64,000 nucleotides of DNA, taken from contig NZ_MCUW01000007.1 of the NCBI RefSeq assembly GCF_002873335.1, forward strand, positions 124,001 through 188,000, read 5' to 3'. Below the pieces are notes generated by a model, which saw only the letters and a list, made by a program, of their open reading frames with translations, was not told the DNA's origin and did not search any database. Below, in pieces: positions 39,415 to 51,500 of this stretch (its first letter is position 1; each line of letters begins with the position of its first letter). A program made the position numbers and the translations under genes. This stretch comes from Vibrio sp. 10N.286.49.B1 (GTDB lineage: Bacteria; Pseudomonadota; Gammaproteobacteria; Enterobacterales; Vibrionaceae).

Positions 39415-39525
39415 GTTTATCTAAGAGGTGGTTTACCTAGGCAATGCTTTACTCAAGTGACGATTTACTTAAGTGGTTGTTACCTAGGTTATTGCTTAAT
39501 TGAGTTATCGCTTATTTAAGCAGAC
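39415..39525. repeat. Degenerate 14-18 bp tandem array after mtn
   Basis: Seven units can be read, each near GTTTACTTAAGTGATG: they begin at about 39415, 39431, 39447, 39462, 39476, 39494 and 39510. TTACCTAGG occurs twice, 47 bp apart, and CTTAAG-like cores recur. The last unit runs into the final codons of mtn. Most of the mtn-cbiB gap is this array. Confidence 0.5.
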
Positions 39526-40207
39526 TCACCATGCTGATGACCATTTCAGAGGAGCTTTTTGCTGCAAGTGGCAGGAACTCTTCAAAACTCATTGGTGATT
39601 CTTTGTCTGCGATATCTGAGATGGCACGAACCACGACAAATGGGGTATCAAACTGGTGGCAAGTCTGTGCGATAGCCGATGCTTCCATCTCAACGGCGAT
39701 AACACCAGGGAAGTTATTGCGAATCACGGCTTGACGCTCTGGGCGACAAACAAATTCATCACCCGTGCAGATGAGACCACGCACGGCGTGTTGTCCTTCC
39801 ATTTGCTTTAGTGCTTGTTCAGCGACGTTCATGAGCTTTTCATCAGCGGTGAATGCCGCTGGTTGACCTGCCATTTGACCAATCTCATAGCCGAATGCAG
39901 TCACGTCAGCATCATGGTGACGAACTTCTGTTGAGATAACGACGTCACCATGGTTAAGAGAGGACTCAAAGCCACCGGCTGAACCAGTATTAATCACAAC
40001 ATCAACTTGGTAATCGCTAAGAAGAATGGTCGTACCGACGGCCGCAGCCACTTTACCAATACCTGATTGAAGCAGCACAATATCTGCACCGTCTAGTTGG
40101 CCAGTGTAGAACGTACAGCCGCCTTTAATTTGTTGCTCAAGGTTAGTCAAAGCAGATTTTAAAATGGACACTTCTTGTTCCATTGCGCCAATAATGCCAA
40201 TTTTCAT
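39512..40207 (-). CDS. mtn: MTA/SAH nucleosidase Mtn (Pfs)
   Basis: A 231-residue hydrolase that cleaves 5'-methylthioadenosine and S-adenosylhomocysteine; the latter reaction feeds LuxS and thus autoinducer-2 in vibrios. Active-site residues are present: Glu12 in GAMEQEV, the [10 protein letters not shown] stretch with the catalytic glutamate near residue 174, and the Asp of [11 protein letters not shown] near 197. Length equals E. coli MtnN (232). It heads the leftward mtn-cbiB-btuF-yadS group with its own promoter. Confidence 0.96.
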   Translation of the reverse strand: MKIGIIGAMEQEVSILKSALTNLEQQIKGGCTFYTGQLDGADIVLLQSGIGKVAAAVGTTILLSDYQVDVVINTGSAGGFESSLNHGDVVISTEVRHHDADVTAFGYEIGQMAGQPAAFTADEKLMNVAEQALKQMEGQHAVRGLICTGDEFVCRPERQAVIRNNFPGVIAVEMEASAIAQTCHQFDTPFVVVRAISDIADKESPMSFEEFLPLAAKSSSEMVISMVSLLK

Positions 40208-40242
40208 GGTGACTCTCTAAGTTGGATAGGTAATTGGCATGC

Positions 40243-40271
40243 AGTATAGCAACTTCGATAGGTTTGCCCAA
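40243..40271 (-). promoter_or_regulatory. Probable mtn promoter
   Basis: Read leftward, TTGGGC (40271-40266) and TATACT (40248-40243) are 17 bp apart, giving a start near 40236 and a short leader to mtn at 40207. Confidence 0.65.
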
Positions 40272-40278
40272 CGCTTGG

Positions 40279-40725
40279 TCAAGGATTTGTAATAACTAAC
40301 CCAGTCTCAATTAACTTACTACGAAACTGTTCGACACGTTCTCGGTTTACCTTGAAATCGTAATACCCAATGCGTGCTTCAGAGCGAACGAGTAGCTCGC
40401 CATCCTGAATTTTTACCTCCATATCGTCGGTATAGCCGAACACTTTGGATTGGTATTCTACTCGTAAATAGTCGGATTTTTTATCCGCCACCGTGGCGCG
40501 TGGAAAACTCAAAGCAACCGATTCAATTTGATTGATGCTCACATCATCAGCAAGTGGGAATGGTGCGAGGTTAAATTCTTCGCGAGAATCTTGCGTAGAG
40601 ACGCAGCGAGGACTGTCACCGCAAGGCTGCGCTGTTCTATCTACCATGTTTGTTGTTGACGAACTGCATGCGGTCAACGAGAGGATTATTGTGGTGAGTA
40701 CAGATGCTTTGACGATTTTATTCAT
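40279..40725 (-). CDS. DUF1499-type lipoprotein
   Basis: A 148-residue predicted lipoprotein: signal peptide with lipobox LTAC (Cys20), then PCGDSPRCVSTQDSR near residue 33, a pattern of cysteine-flanked CVST seen in DUF1499 proteins, and a compact beta-rich domain ending in a helix (FRSKLIETGLVI). The function of the family is unknown; two cysteines after the anchor (in PCGDSPRC) could form a disulphide. It lies between gltD-1 and mtn on the same strand, 50 bp after gltD-1, with no terminator seen in that gap, so read-through from the glt operon is possible. Confidence 0.75.
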   Translation of the reverse strand: MNKIVKASVLTTIILSLTACSSSTTNMVDRTAQPCGDSPRCVSTQDSREEFNLAPFPLADDVSINQIESVALSFPRATVADKKSDYLRVEYQSKVFGYTDDMEVKIQDGELLVRSEARIGYYDFKVNRERVEQFRSKLIETGLVITNP

Positions 40726-40775
40726 GATGACTACCCCATAAAAAGCCTGATATTACCAAGCTTGAAACGTACGTA

Positions 40776-42206
<1,431 letters not shown>

Positions 42207-45200
42207 TTATTGGGCTTGAACGCGCAGCTCGGCGGCGCTTCGGCTTTGGTGACCCAACAGCGTACGCAAATCGGCCGCTTTCGGTTTAATCAGGTAGAAC
42301 TTCGGAATCCATTCATCAAAGTTCGCCAATATATTTTCTGCATGCACTGATCCGGTTTCCTCAAGGTGCTCTGCTATCAATCCACGCAAGTGCTCTTGAT
42401 GGATATACAAGTCGGCCAGCGCTAAAGCCTCGACAGATTCTGTGTTTACTCGACCATTAAAGTCCTCATTGGTATCGAGTACATAGGCAAACCCGCCAGT
42501 CATACCTGCGCCAAAGTTAACGCCTGTCGCACCTAAAATCGCGACGATACCCCCAGTCATATATTCGCAGGCATTGTCACCAGCGCCTTCAACGACGGCA
42601 ATGGTGCCAGAATTTCGAACGCCAAAGCGCTCACCTGCGGTCCCTGCTGCAAACAGTTTCCCACCGGTTGCTCCGTAGAGGCAGGTGTTGCCGATGATGG
42701 TGGCTTCATTACAGACAAATGTGGTACCCACGTGAGGCTTTATCGTAATTTTCCCTCCTGCCATGCCTTTCCCTACATAATCATTGGCATCGCCAGTGAG
42801 ATAAATGTCGACCCCACCGGCGTTCCAAACGCCAAGCGATTGGCCTGCGGTTCCGTCAAGATGAAGTTCAATGGGGGAGCTGGCCATGCCCTGATTGCCA
42901 TAACGCTTAGCGATCTCGCCCGAAAGTCTAGCGCCTAGCGAGCGGTCGGTATTGCGGACGTTGTAGTAGAAACTCGATGACTGCCTTGATTCAACCGCAT
43001 CAAGGGCATCTTCGACAATTTGACGATTCAGTTCAGCCTTGTCGAACGGGTGGTTGGGCTGAGTCCAATACAACGGCAGTTGTTGCGAAGAAACAGGCGA
43101 GTCTAGAATACCAGACAGATCAAGCTTACTTTGTTTGGCCGTTAGCCCCTCTGTGACTTCTAATAAGTCCGTTCGACCAATAAGGTCAGTGAGTTTTTCT
43201 ACGCCAAGCTGTGCAAGCAGTGCTCTCACTTCTTCGGCTAACCCTGTGAAATAGTGGACAACCATTTCTGGCAGTCCCTTAAAATACTTATTACGCAGGG
43301 TTTCATCTTGAGTTGCCACCCCTGTCGCGCAGTTATTGAGGTGGCAAATCCGGAGAAATTTACACCCCATCGCGACCATAGGTGCGGTACCAAAGCCAAA
43401 GCTTTCCGCGCCCAAGATTGCCGCTTTGACGACGTCAAGACCGGTTTTTAAGCCCCCATCTACTTGTAGGCGGATTTTGTGTCGCAAGCCATTAACGACT
43501 AGGGCTTGTTGGGTTTCAGCAAGCCCTAGTTCCCAAGGGCTGCCAGCGTATTTAACTGAAGTTAGTGGGCTCGCAGCCGTTCCCCCGTCATAACCGGAAA
43601 TAGTGATGAGGTCGGCATAAGCCTTAGCCACGCCGGTGGCAATCGTGCCCACCCCAGGTTCTGAGACCAGTTTGACGGAAATGAGCGCTTGCGGATTGAC
43701 CTGCTTGAGATCGAAGATCAATTGCGCAAGATCTTCAATGGAATAGATGTCATGGTGAGGAGGCGGAGAAATCAAGGTAACGCCTTGCACGGAATAGCGT
43801 AATTTTGCTATTTCAGCGGTGACTTTATGGCCGGGTAGTTGACCGCCTTCGCCGGGCTTAGCACCTTGTGCGACTTTGATTTGCAACACATCAGCATTGG
43901 TAAGGTAGTGGGGGGTGACACCAAACCGACCAGACGCAATTTGTTTGATTCGAGAATTACGAGTCGTGCCAAATCGACGGGGGTCTTCCCCGCCTTCTCC
44001 GGAATTAGAGTAGCCTCCAAGTTGGTTCATCGCCATCGCAAGTGCTTCGTGAGCCTCGGGGCTTAACGCGCCGATCGACATTGCAGCGGAATCAAAACGC
44101 TTGAATAGGTCACTGGTTGGCTCAACGGCAGTTACCGCGAGTGGAGTGGCGGTGGATTTTAGCGTCATTAAATCTCGCAGCATCGCGATGGGGCGAGCAT
44201 TCACTTGCTTGGCAAATGATTGATAGTCTTGATTATCACCAGTTTTTACCGCGTGCTGCAGCGTGCTCACAACGTCAGGGTTATAGGCGTGATATTCACC
44301 ACCATGAACATATTTAAGTAAACCACCTTGTTCAATGGGTTTGCGCTTTGTCCATGCTTTACGAGATAAGTTGAAGATATCTTGTTGGAAATCTTGAAAG
44401 TTTGCGCCTTGAATACGAGCAGTTACTCCCTTGAAACAAAGGTCAACAATGTCGTTATGGAGCCCAACGGCTTCGAAAAGCTGCGAACAACGATATGACG
44501 CCACCGTTGAAATACCCATCTTCGACATGATCTTATATAGGCCTTTGTTGATGCCATTCTGGTAGTTTTTCATCACGACGCGGTAGGGCTTATCGATTGC
44601 GCCATCATCGATCATCTTGCCAAGTGCTTCATACGCGAGATACGGATAAATGGCCGTTGCGCCAAAACCAAGTAGTACCGCGAATTGGTGTGGGTCACGT
44701 GCGGTGGCGGTTTCAACTAAAATATTGGCATCACAGCGAACGTTGGCATCAATGAGGCGGGTTTGTACAGCGCCAACGGCCATAGCCGCCGGTATTGGAA
44801 GGTGGTCTTTGATTAGGGCTCGGTCGGAAAGCACTAATAACACCGTGCCTTCTTTGACGGCTTTTTCTGCCTGATCACATAAATTGAGTAATGCCTGTTT
44901 AAGGTCGTAGTGCTGCGGATCAAAGTTGATGTTGAGTACGGAATGTTGATAATGCTGGTCACTGAGTTGGAGCAGTTGCTGCATATCAGAGTGAAGCAAG
45001 ACGGGAGAACCAAAAGCAACACGATAAGCGTGCCCGTCCGTTTCGCAAAATACGTTCATCTCTTGTCCGACGCTGGTGGCCAGTGACATAACGTGTTTCT
45101 CTCGAAGCGGATCGATTGGCGGATTGGTCACCTGAGCAAATTTCTGCCGGAAGTAGTCAGTGATCAGCCTTTCTTTGGATGATAATACCGCCATTGGGGT

Positions 45201-46670
45201 GTCATCGCCCATCGAACCTACCGCTTCTTGACCCATATCACCGAGTACCCGAAGGACTTGATCGGTTTCTTCATTGCTCATGGCGAATTGTTTTTGGTAA
45301 GTACTCAACAAGTTTGCATCAAAGTCTCTCTGACCAATATCTTCATCAGGTAGCTCGGAAAACGGTGTTAATTTATGAACGTTGTTGTCCATCCATTCGC
45401 GATACGGGTGGCGACTTTTTAGGTCGTTATCGATCTCTTCTGAATGCCAAAGCTTACCATCTTGTGTATCGACGACGAGCAATTCGCCTGGCCCGACCCG
45501 ACCTTTTTCTACCACTTCATCTGGGGCGTAATCCCAAATTCCCACCTCTGAAGCTAGGGTGATGAGGTTATCTTTTGTGATGACATAGCGAGCAGGACGC
45601 AAGCCATTGCGGTCGAGATTACAGGCGGCGTAGCGACCGTCTGATAATACGATACCTGCCGGCCCGTCCCATGGCTCCATGTGTTTGGAATTGAAATCAT
45701 AGAAGGCGCGAAGGTCTGGGTCCATATCTGGGTGGTTTTGCCATGCTGGTGGTACTAGCATTCGCATGGCTCTAAATATGTCCATGCCGCCAGATAAAAA
45801 TAGGTCAAGCATATTGTCGAGACTTGATGAGTCCGACCCCGTTTCGTTGACAAAAGGCGCGGCGGTTTGTAAGTCAGGTAATAGGGGAGATGCAAATTTA
45901 TAAGCTCTCGCTTTTGCCCATTGACGGTTGCCTTCAATAGTATTGATCTCACCATTGTGCGCCAGATATCGGAAAGGTTGTGCCAGCGGCCAGCGGGGCT
46001 GAGTATTGGTGGAAAATCGCTGGTGAAACAAACAGATCGCCGATTCCATACGAAGATCGGCGAGATCGAGGTAGAAGCGAGGAAGATCCGCAGGCATGCA
46101 CAGCCCTTTGTAGACGATCACTTGGGTGGACAGGCTACAGATGTAGAATTCACTGTCATCACTGGTACGTTTTTCAATACGCCTGCGAGCAATATATAAA
46201 CGACGTTCAACATCTTGTTCACGCCATCCTGCTGGTGCTGATATAAAGACCTGCATGATGTTGGGTAGGGAATCGTTCGCAATGGGGCCTAAGACCGCTG
46301 GATTTATTGGTACGGCTCGCCATCCTGAGATCGTCAGTGTTTCTTGAGCTAACTCCTGAGCAATCACGTCTTTGGTTGCTTGTGCTTTAATCGGGTCATT
46401 GGAGAGAAACAGCATACCGACAGCGTACTGCTTCCCTAGATTCCAATGATTTTCTTGGCCAAGTAGTCGAAAATAGCTGTCGGGTTTCTGTAGCAATAAG
46501 CCGCAGCCATCCCCAGTTTTTCCATCCGCCGCGATGCCACCTCGGTGTGTCATTCGGTCAAGTGCTGAGATAGCCGTTCGTACTAATTTGTGGCTGGGTT
46601 GACCTTGCATGTGAGCAATAAGGCCAAATCCGCAGTTGTCCTTTTCAAGACTTGGGTCATAAAGAGCCAT
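42207..46670 (-). CDS. gltB: Glutamate synthase large subunit GltB-1 (enterobacterial type)
   Basis: A 1487-residue subunit that converts glutamine and 2-oxoglutarate into two glutamates. The N-terminal Ntn amidotransferase has its nucleophile at Cys13 (DNCGFG), exposed after removal of a short propeptide. The central and FMN domains contain GGEDPRRFGTTRNSRIKQ, GAKPGEGGQLPGHKV and PPPHHDIYSIEDLAQLI. The 3Fe-4S cluster cysteines lie in CKFLRICHLNNC. The C-terminal beta-helix (GXXG repeats, e.g. GNTCLYGATGG) ends in RSRSAAELRVQAQ, as in E. coli GltB. This copy is the closer of the two to E. coli. Start ATG follows GGGAGAA. Upstream is a 450-bp gap that separates it from gltD-2. Confidence 0.96.
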   Translation of the reverse strand: MALYDPSLEKDNCGFGLIAHMQGQPSHKLVRTAISALDRMTHRGGIAADGKTGDGCGLLLQKPDSYFRLLGQENHWNLGKQYAVGMLFLSNDPIKAQATKDVIAQELAQETLTISGWRAVPINPAVLGPIANDSLPNIMQVFISAPAGWREQDVERRLYIARRRIEKRTSDDSEFYICSLSTQVIVYKGLCMPADLPRFYLDLADLRMESAICLFHQRFSTNTQPRWPLAQPFRYLAHNGEINTIEGNRQWAKARAYKFASPLLPDLQTAAPFVNETGSDSSSLDNMLDLFLSGGMDIFRAMRMLVPPAWQNHPDMDPDLRAFYDFNSKHMEPWDGPAGIVLSDGRYAACNLDRNGLRPARYVITKDNLITLASEVGIWDYAPDEVVEKGRVGPGELLVVDTQDGKLWHSEEIDNDLKSRHPYREWMDNNVHKLTPFSELPDEDIGQRDFDANLLSTYQKQFAMSNEETDQVLRVLGDMGQEAVGSMGDDTPMAVLSSKERLITDYFRQKFAQVTNPPIDPLREKHVMSLATSVGQEMNVFCETDGHAYRVAFGSPVLLHSDMQQLLQLSDQHYQHSVLNINFDPQHYDLKQALLNLCDQAEKAVKEGTVLLVLSDRALIKDHLPIPAAMAVGAVQTRLIDANVRCDANILVETATARDPHQFAVLLGFGATAIYPYLAYEALGKMIDDGAIDKPYRVVMKNYQNGINKGLYKIMSKMGISTVASYRCSQLFEAVGLHNDIVDLCFKGVTARIQGANFQDFQQDIFNLSRKAWTKRKPIEQGGLLKYVHGGEYHAYNPDVVSTLQHAVKTGDNQDYQSFAKQVNARPIAMLRDLMTLKSTATPLAVTAVEPTSDLFKRFDSAAMSIGALSPEAHEALAMAMNQLGGYSNSGEGGEDPRRFGTTRNSRIKQIASGRFGVTPHYLTNADVLQIKVAQGAKPGEGGQLPGHKVTAEIAKLRYSVQGVTLISPPPHHDIYSIEDLAQLIFDLKQVNPQALISVKLVSEPGVGTIATGVAKAYADLITISGYDGGTAASPLTSVKYAGSPWELGLAETQQALVVNGLRHKIRLQVDGGLKTGLDVVKAAILGAESFGFGTAPMVAMGCKFLRICHLNNCATGVATQDETLRNKYFKGLPEMVVHYFTGLAEEVRALLAQLGVEKLTDLIGRTDLLEVTEGLTAKQSKLDLSGILDSPVSSQQLPLYWTQPNHPFDKAELNRQIVEDALDAVESRQSSSFYYNVRNTDRSLGARLSGEIAKRYGNQGMASSPIELHLDGTAGQSLGVWNAGGVDIYLTGDANDYVGKGMAGGKITIKPHVGTTFVCNEATIIGNTCLYGATGGKLFAAGTAGERFGVRNSGTIAVVEGAGDNACEYMTGGIVAILGATGVNFGAGMTGGFAYVLDTNEDFNGRVNTESVEALALADLYIHQEHLRGLIAEHLEETGSVHAENILANFDEWIPKFYLIKPKAADLRTLLGHQSRSAAELRVQAQ

Positions 46671-47045
46671 GGTCTTTCTCCCTTTGAACGTGCTGTCGTC
46701 CTGACAGTAAATTGATGCTTTTTAATGGTTTTTTTTATTATAAGAATCAAAATTCCATGAATAATACATTTAACATATAGTGCGATTTTATTTATCACCA
46801 ACGTCACAAGCTAATGCTTATGGCGATAAACGTCAAGTTTTCAGAAATTAGTCTCGTATAAATTAAAAAAACCATGCATTTATCTGCTACGGCTACGGCT
46901 ACGGCTACGGCTACGGCGTTATGACTTGTTGATATTGTGTAGAAACGTAGTTAGTGATAACGAATTAAATAGCAAAGGGTAGGCAGAGTACGCAGTAAGA
47001 GGGCCATCGCTGCAGTTTTTTGGTTACGACTTGTGGCTAGGTAAA
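46671..47045. other. Intergenic region between the two glt operons
   Basis: About 450 bp with no gene. It should hold the gltB-1 promoter (AT-rich near 46720-46860) and it contains the GCTACG hexamer array. A clear -35/-10 pair for gltB-1 is not evident. The terminator of the upstream gltBD-2 operon closes the region on the right. Confidence 0.5.
46886..46917. repeat. GCTACG hexamer microsatellite, five copies
   Basis: Five exact tandem copies of GCTACG (46886-46915) plus GC. It is non-coding, 216 bp before gltB-1 and 207 bp after gltD-2. Such arrays are prone to slipped-strand length change. Confidence 0.9.
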
Positions 47046-47070
47046 CAAAAAAGGCCAGCATAAGCTGGCC
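47046..47070 (-). terminator. Intrinsic terminator of gltBD-2
   Basis: On the minus strand GGCCAGC and GCTGGCC pair around a 4-nt loop, followed by a run of seven T, about 55 nt after the gltD-2 stop. Confidence 0.88.
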
Positions 47071-47123
47071 AAATTAGGAAGGACATCTGCTGGCTGCTTA
47101 TTCGCGCAGCCATGCATTTACCT

Positions 47124-48593
47124 TTAAGCGGAAAGCATTAAAGAATTTGCTTTTGCTTCAAGGTTGGTATTGCCCATTAGGAATTCATCAACAGAGCGTG
47201 CACACTCACGACCCTCATTGATGCAGCGAACAACCAAAGATTGGCCAGTACGCATATCACCCGCGGCAAATACGCCTTGTTGGTTAGTTTGGAAATCTTG
47301 TGTCGCGACATTGCCACGATCGTCAAGTTTTATATCAAGTTGTGCTAAAACACCGGTTGGTTCAGGGTGTAAAAAGCCCATTGCAAGGAATGCCAAATCA
47401 CATGGAATGACACGTTCGCTGCCTGCTACTTCGTCAAAGCCTGGGCGTTCGCCTGGTTTTGCATCCTGCCATACGATATCGGCAATGCGTAGCCCAGTGA
47501 CTTCACCTTTGTCATTACCAATAAACTCTTTGGTTAAGATGTTCCAATGACGTTCGCAGCCTTCCTCATGAGAGGTGGTTGTTTTCATGATCATTGGGTA
47601 CTGTGGCCATGGCATGTTTGCAGGGCGTTTCTCTGGTGGGATCGGCATGATTTCCACTTGAGTAATGCTGCTAGCTTTATGACGATTTGAGGTGCCAACA
47701 CAGTCAGAGCCCGTATCACCACCACCAATTACCACGACGTGTTTGTCTTTGGCGTGAATCTCTTCGGTTTTCAGATCCATATTGTTAGCACGACGGTTGT
47801 TTTGACCTAAGAAATCCATCGCAAAGTGGACGCCTTGTAGCTCTCGACCCGGGATCGGCAAATCACGAGGTACCGTTGAACCACCAGTCAGCAGAACAAC
47901 ATCAAAGTCTTGACGCAACTGTTGGGCGTTGATCTTGACGCCGATATGAGCGTTGACTTCAAATTTCACACCCGCATCCGCCATCAAATTGATCTTACGA
48001 TCGATAACGTCCATACCAAGTTTAAAATCAGGAATACCAAATCGCAGCAGGCCACCCACTTTCTCATCACGTTCAAAAACGGTCACAGAGTGTCCAGCGC
48101 TGTTAAGTTGTTCTGCAGCGGCAAGACCAGCAGGGCCCGATCCAACAATCGCGACCGTTTTGCCGGTACGGATACGCGGCTTCTTCGGTTTGGCATAGCC
48201 TTCACGATAGGCTGTCTCTACGATGGTTTTCTCGATATTACAGATTGTAATAGGATCTTGGTTGATTCCTAATACACAGGCACTTTCACAAGGTGCAGGG
48301 CAAACACGACCAGTGAACTCCGGGAAGTTATTGGTTGAGCTTAGGATGTTCCAAGCTTCTTCCCAGCTGTCGCGGAAAACCGCGTCATTGAATTCTGGAA
48401 TAATGTTGCCAATAGGGCAGCCGTTATGACAAAACGGCACACCACAATCCATACAACGAGATGCTTGAGTATTGATTTTGTCACCAAACTCTTCGTTAAG
48501 CACAAACTCTTTGTTGTCTTCAATACGAACCGATGGATCGAGTTTGCTAGGCAACTCGCGACCATGTTCTAAAAATCCAGTAGGCTTACCCAT
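47124..48593 (-). CDS. gltD: Glutamate synthase small subunit GltD-2
   Basis: A 489-residue NADPH-dependent iron-sulfur flavoprotein, paralogous to GltD-1. Cysteine clusters: CMDCGVPFCHNGC (about 43-55) and CGRVCPAPCESAC (about 96-108, shorter spacing than in GltD-1). FAD loop [17 protein letters not shown] (about 147), NADPH loop VVVIGGGDTGSDCVG. Its stretch MPWPQYPMIMKTTTSHEEGC is typical of the other GltD subfamily, found with GltB of the Bacillus and cyanobacterial kind. Its ATG shares a base with the gltB-2 stop (TAATG), so the two are coupled. The terminator follows. Confidence 0.94.
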   Translation of the reverse strand: MGKPTGFLEHGRELPSKLDPSVRIEDNKEFVLNEEFGDKINTQASRCMDCGVPFCHNGCPIGNIIPEFNDAVFRDSWEEAWNILSSTNNFPEFTGRVCPAPCESACVLGINQDPITICNIEKTIVETAYREGYAKPKKPRIRTGKTVAIVGSGPAGLAAAEQLNSAGHSVTVFERDEKVGGLLRFGIPDFKLGMDVIDRKINLMADAGVKFEVNAHIGVKINAQQLRQDFDVVLLTGGSTVPRDLPIPGRELQGVHFAMDFLGQNNRRANNMDLKTEEIHAKDKHVVVIGGGDTGSDCVGTSNRHKASSITQVEIMPIPPEKRPANMPWPQYPMIMKTTTSHEEGCERHWNILTKEFIGNDKGEVTGLRIADIVWQDAKPGERPGFDEVAGSERVIPCDLAFLAMGFLHPEPTGVLAQLDIKLDDRGNVATQDFQTNQQGVFAAGDMRTGQSLVVRCINEGRECARSVDEFLMGNTNLEAKANSLMLSA

Positions 48594-51500
48594 TATACTG
48601 CCTCCACTTCTTCCGATTGTGCCTGTTGTGCTTCAGCTTTACGCTTTTGAAGTACCGCTTTGTAATCACGCGGCATGACCTTAACTAAAGAGGTTAGGTT
48701 TGCTTCAAAGTTTGCAAGGAAAGACTGAGCAACTTCACTTCCTGTGAATTCAACGTGCTTAGTTAGCATATCAAGTAGAAGATCTTTATCTTCTTGCTCG
48801 ATTGGATCTAGGTCAACGAGCTCAGGGTTAAGCTTGGTTTCAAAGTCACCAGCTTTATCCCAAACATAAGCCACACCACCACTCATACCGGCAGCAAAGT
48901 TACGACCCGTTGAACCAAGGATAATTGCCGCGCCACCTGTCATGTATTCACAACCGTGGTCACCAACCCCCTCAACAACAACCTTCGCACCAGAGTTACG
49001 AACACAGAAACGTTCACCAGCCATGCCGCGAATGAAAGATTCACCTGAGGTCGCACCGTAGAAACATACGTTACCCACTACGATGTTGTCTTCAGCAACG
49101 ATAGAAGATTTCGCATCTGGGTACAGTACCAAAGTACCGCCAGACAGACCCTTACCCCAGTAATCGTTCGCGTCGCCTTCTACTTCGAACTTAACGCCTT
49201 TCGCAAGGAACGCACCGAAAGATTGGCCAGCACTACCGTGGAACTTAACGTTCATTGGTTGTGGTAAACCTTGGTCTTTATAAACCTTCGAGATTTCGTT
49301 AGACAGCATGGTACCCGCAGAGCGGTCCGTGTTGATGATAGGGAAGGTTGCATTTACAGCTTCACCTTTCTCAAGCGCTGGAATTGCGGCTTGAATCAAC
49401 TTACGGTCTAGAACATCTTCTAGGTTGTGGTTTTGTTTTGTCTGGTTGTAAATACCATCTTCTTCACGAGCCTGCTCAATGTGCAGTACCGGTGTTAGAT
49501 CTAGGTTCTTGTACTTCCAGTGGCCGATGTCGTCACGAACTTTAAGTTTGTGCGATTGACCAACCATCTCATCAATAGAGCGGAAGCCAAGTTCAGCCAT
49601 GACTTCACGTAGGCCTTCAGCCATGTATTGGAAGAACGTCACTACGTCTTCTACGCGGCCGTCGAAACGCTCACGCAGAGTCTTGTTCTGTGTTGCGATA
49701 CCAACAGGACAGGTATTCTTGTGACACTTACGCATCATGATACAGCCTTCAACAACCAATGCTGCGGTTGCTACGCCCCACTCTTCAGCGCCAAGTAACG
49801 TGGCGACTGCAAGGTCACGTGGTGTTTTCATCTGACCATCAGACTGAACAACGATACGATTACGTAGGCCGTTTTTCAGTAGTGTTTGGTGAGTTTCCGC
49901 TAGACCCAGTTCCCAAGGCAGACCTGTGTGACGGATAGAAGACATCGGAGATGCACCCGTACCACCATCAAACCCTGCGATAAGTACCACGTCAGCTTTC
50001 GCTTTCGCTACACCTGATGCAATCGTACCTACGCCAGCTTCCGATACTAGCTTCACGTTGACGCGGCCGTTACGGTTGGCGTTTTTCAGATCGTAGATCA
50101 GCTGAGCCAAATCTTCGATTGAGTAGATATCGTGGTGTGGCGGTGGAGAAATAAGACCGACGCCCGGAGTTGAGTGACGCGTTGCACCAATCCAATCATC
50201 AACCTTGTCACCAGGTAGTTGACCACCTTCACCAGGTTTCGCCCCCTGAGCCATCTTGATTTGCAGCTCATCAGCGTTAGATAGGTAGTAAGATGTCACA
50301 CCAAAGCGACCTGAAGCCACTTGTTTGATAGCTGAACGTTCCCAGTCGCCGTTTTCTTTGCGTTCGAAACGAGCAGGGTCTTCACCACCTTCACCAGAAT
50401 TCGATTTTGCGCCAATACGGTTCATCGCGACTGCTAGAGTAGAGTGAGCCTCATGTGAGATTGAACCAAAGCTCATCGCACCCGTTGCGAAACGCTTGAG
50501 AATTTTCTCAATAGGCTCGACTTCCGCTAGGGGAATAGAGCCTGCCGGGTTCTTGATGAAATCAAGTTGGCTACGCAGAGTTGCTGCGTTGTCGCCTTGA
50601 GCATCAACAGCGTTCGCGTACTTTTTAAATTGACCGTAATCTTTGTTACGCGTCGACTCTTGAAGTAGAGAAATCGTTTCTGGGTTGAATAAGTGTTTCT
50701 CACCACGTTGTTTCCACTGGTAAACACCACCAACATCAAGTATTTGAGCTGGGATTTCACGAGTAGGGTAGCCGACACGGTGACGAACTAATACTTCGCG
50801 TGCGATATCATCGATCGTTAGACCTTGGATACGAGAAACCGTACCAGTGAAGTATTTTTCAACCACTGATTTGCTAATACCAAGAGCTTCAAAAATTTGA
50901 GCGCCGTGGTAAGACTGCAGTGTTGAGATGCCCATCTTCGAGAAGATCTTCAGCAGGCCGCCGTTCACACCTTTACGGTAGTTATCGAACAACTCACGTG
51001 GGTGAAGGCTTGGGTCTAGCTTCTTAGTACGTTGTAGCTCAACAATCGTCTCGATTACTAGGTATGGGTTAACAGCGTTCGCACCATAACCAATAAGCGT
51101 TGCAAAGTGGTGTGTTTCGCGAGCATCGCCCGTCTCAACCACGATGTCACACTTGGCACGTAAACCTTTACGGATGAGGTGGTGGTGAACCGCGCCCACA
51201 GCCAACATAGCTGGAATTGCAGCGTGGTTAGAATTAACGGCACGGTCTGTAAGCAAGATGATTGAGTAACCATCGTTCACCGCATCTTCTGCATATTGGC
51301 AGATACGTTTTAGTGCGCGTTCTAACTTGCCAGGCTCTTCGTTTGCTTGGAATACGATATCTAGCGTCTTCGCTTGAAGGTGCTCGTTATCGATAGCGCG
51401 AAGTTTTTCTAGCTCAGAGTTAGAAAGAACAGGCGACTCAAGTTCTACTTTTTGACAATGTTCAGGGGTTTCAGCAAGGAGGTTCTGATCTTTACCTAGG

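Noticed and set aside
39354..39511. A cobalamin riboswitch before cbiB/btuF
   Set aside because: No B12-box-like core was seen, and the gap is filled by the degenerate tandem array.
45179..46246. Several plus-strand frames of 88-127 codons opposite gltB-1
   Set aside because: They follow the codon shadow of gltB-1 and have no recognisable domains.
46886..46917. The GCTACG array as a possible CRISPR or REP element
   Set aside because: The unit is only 6 bp with no spacers and no dyad symmetry; it is a microsatellite.
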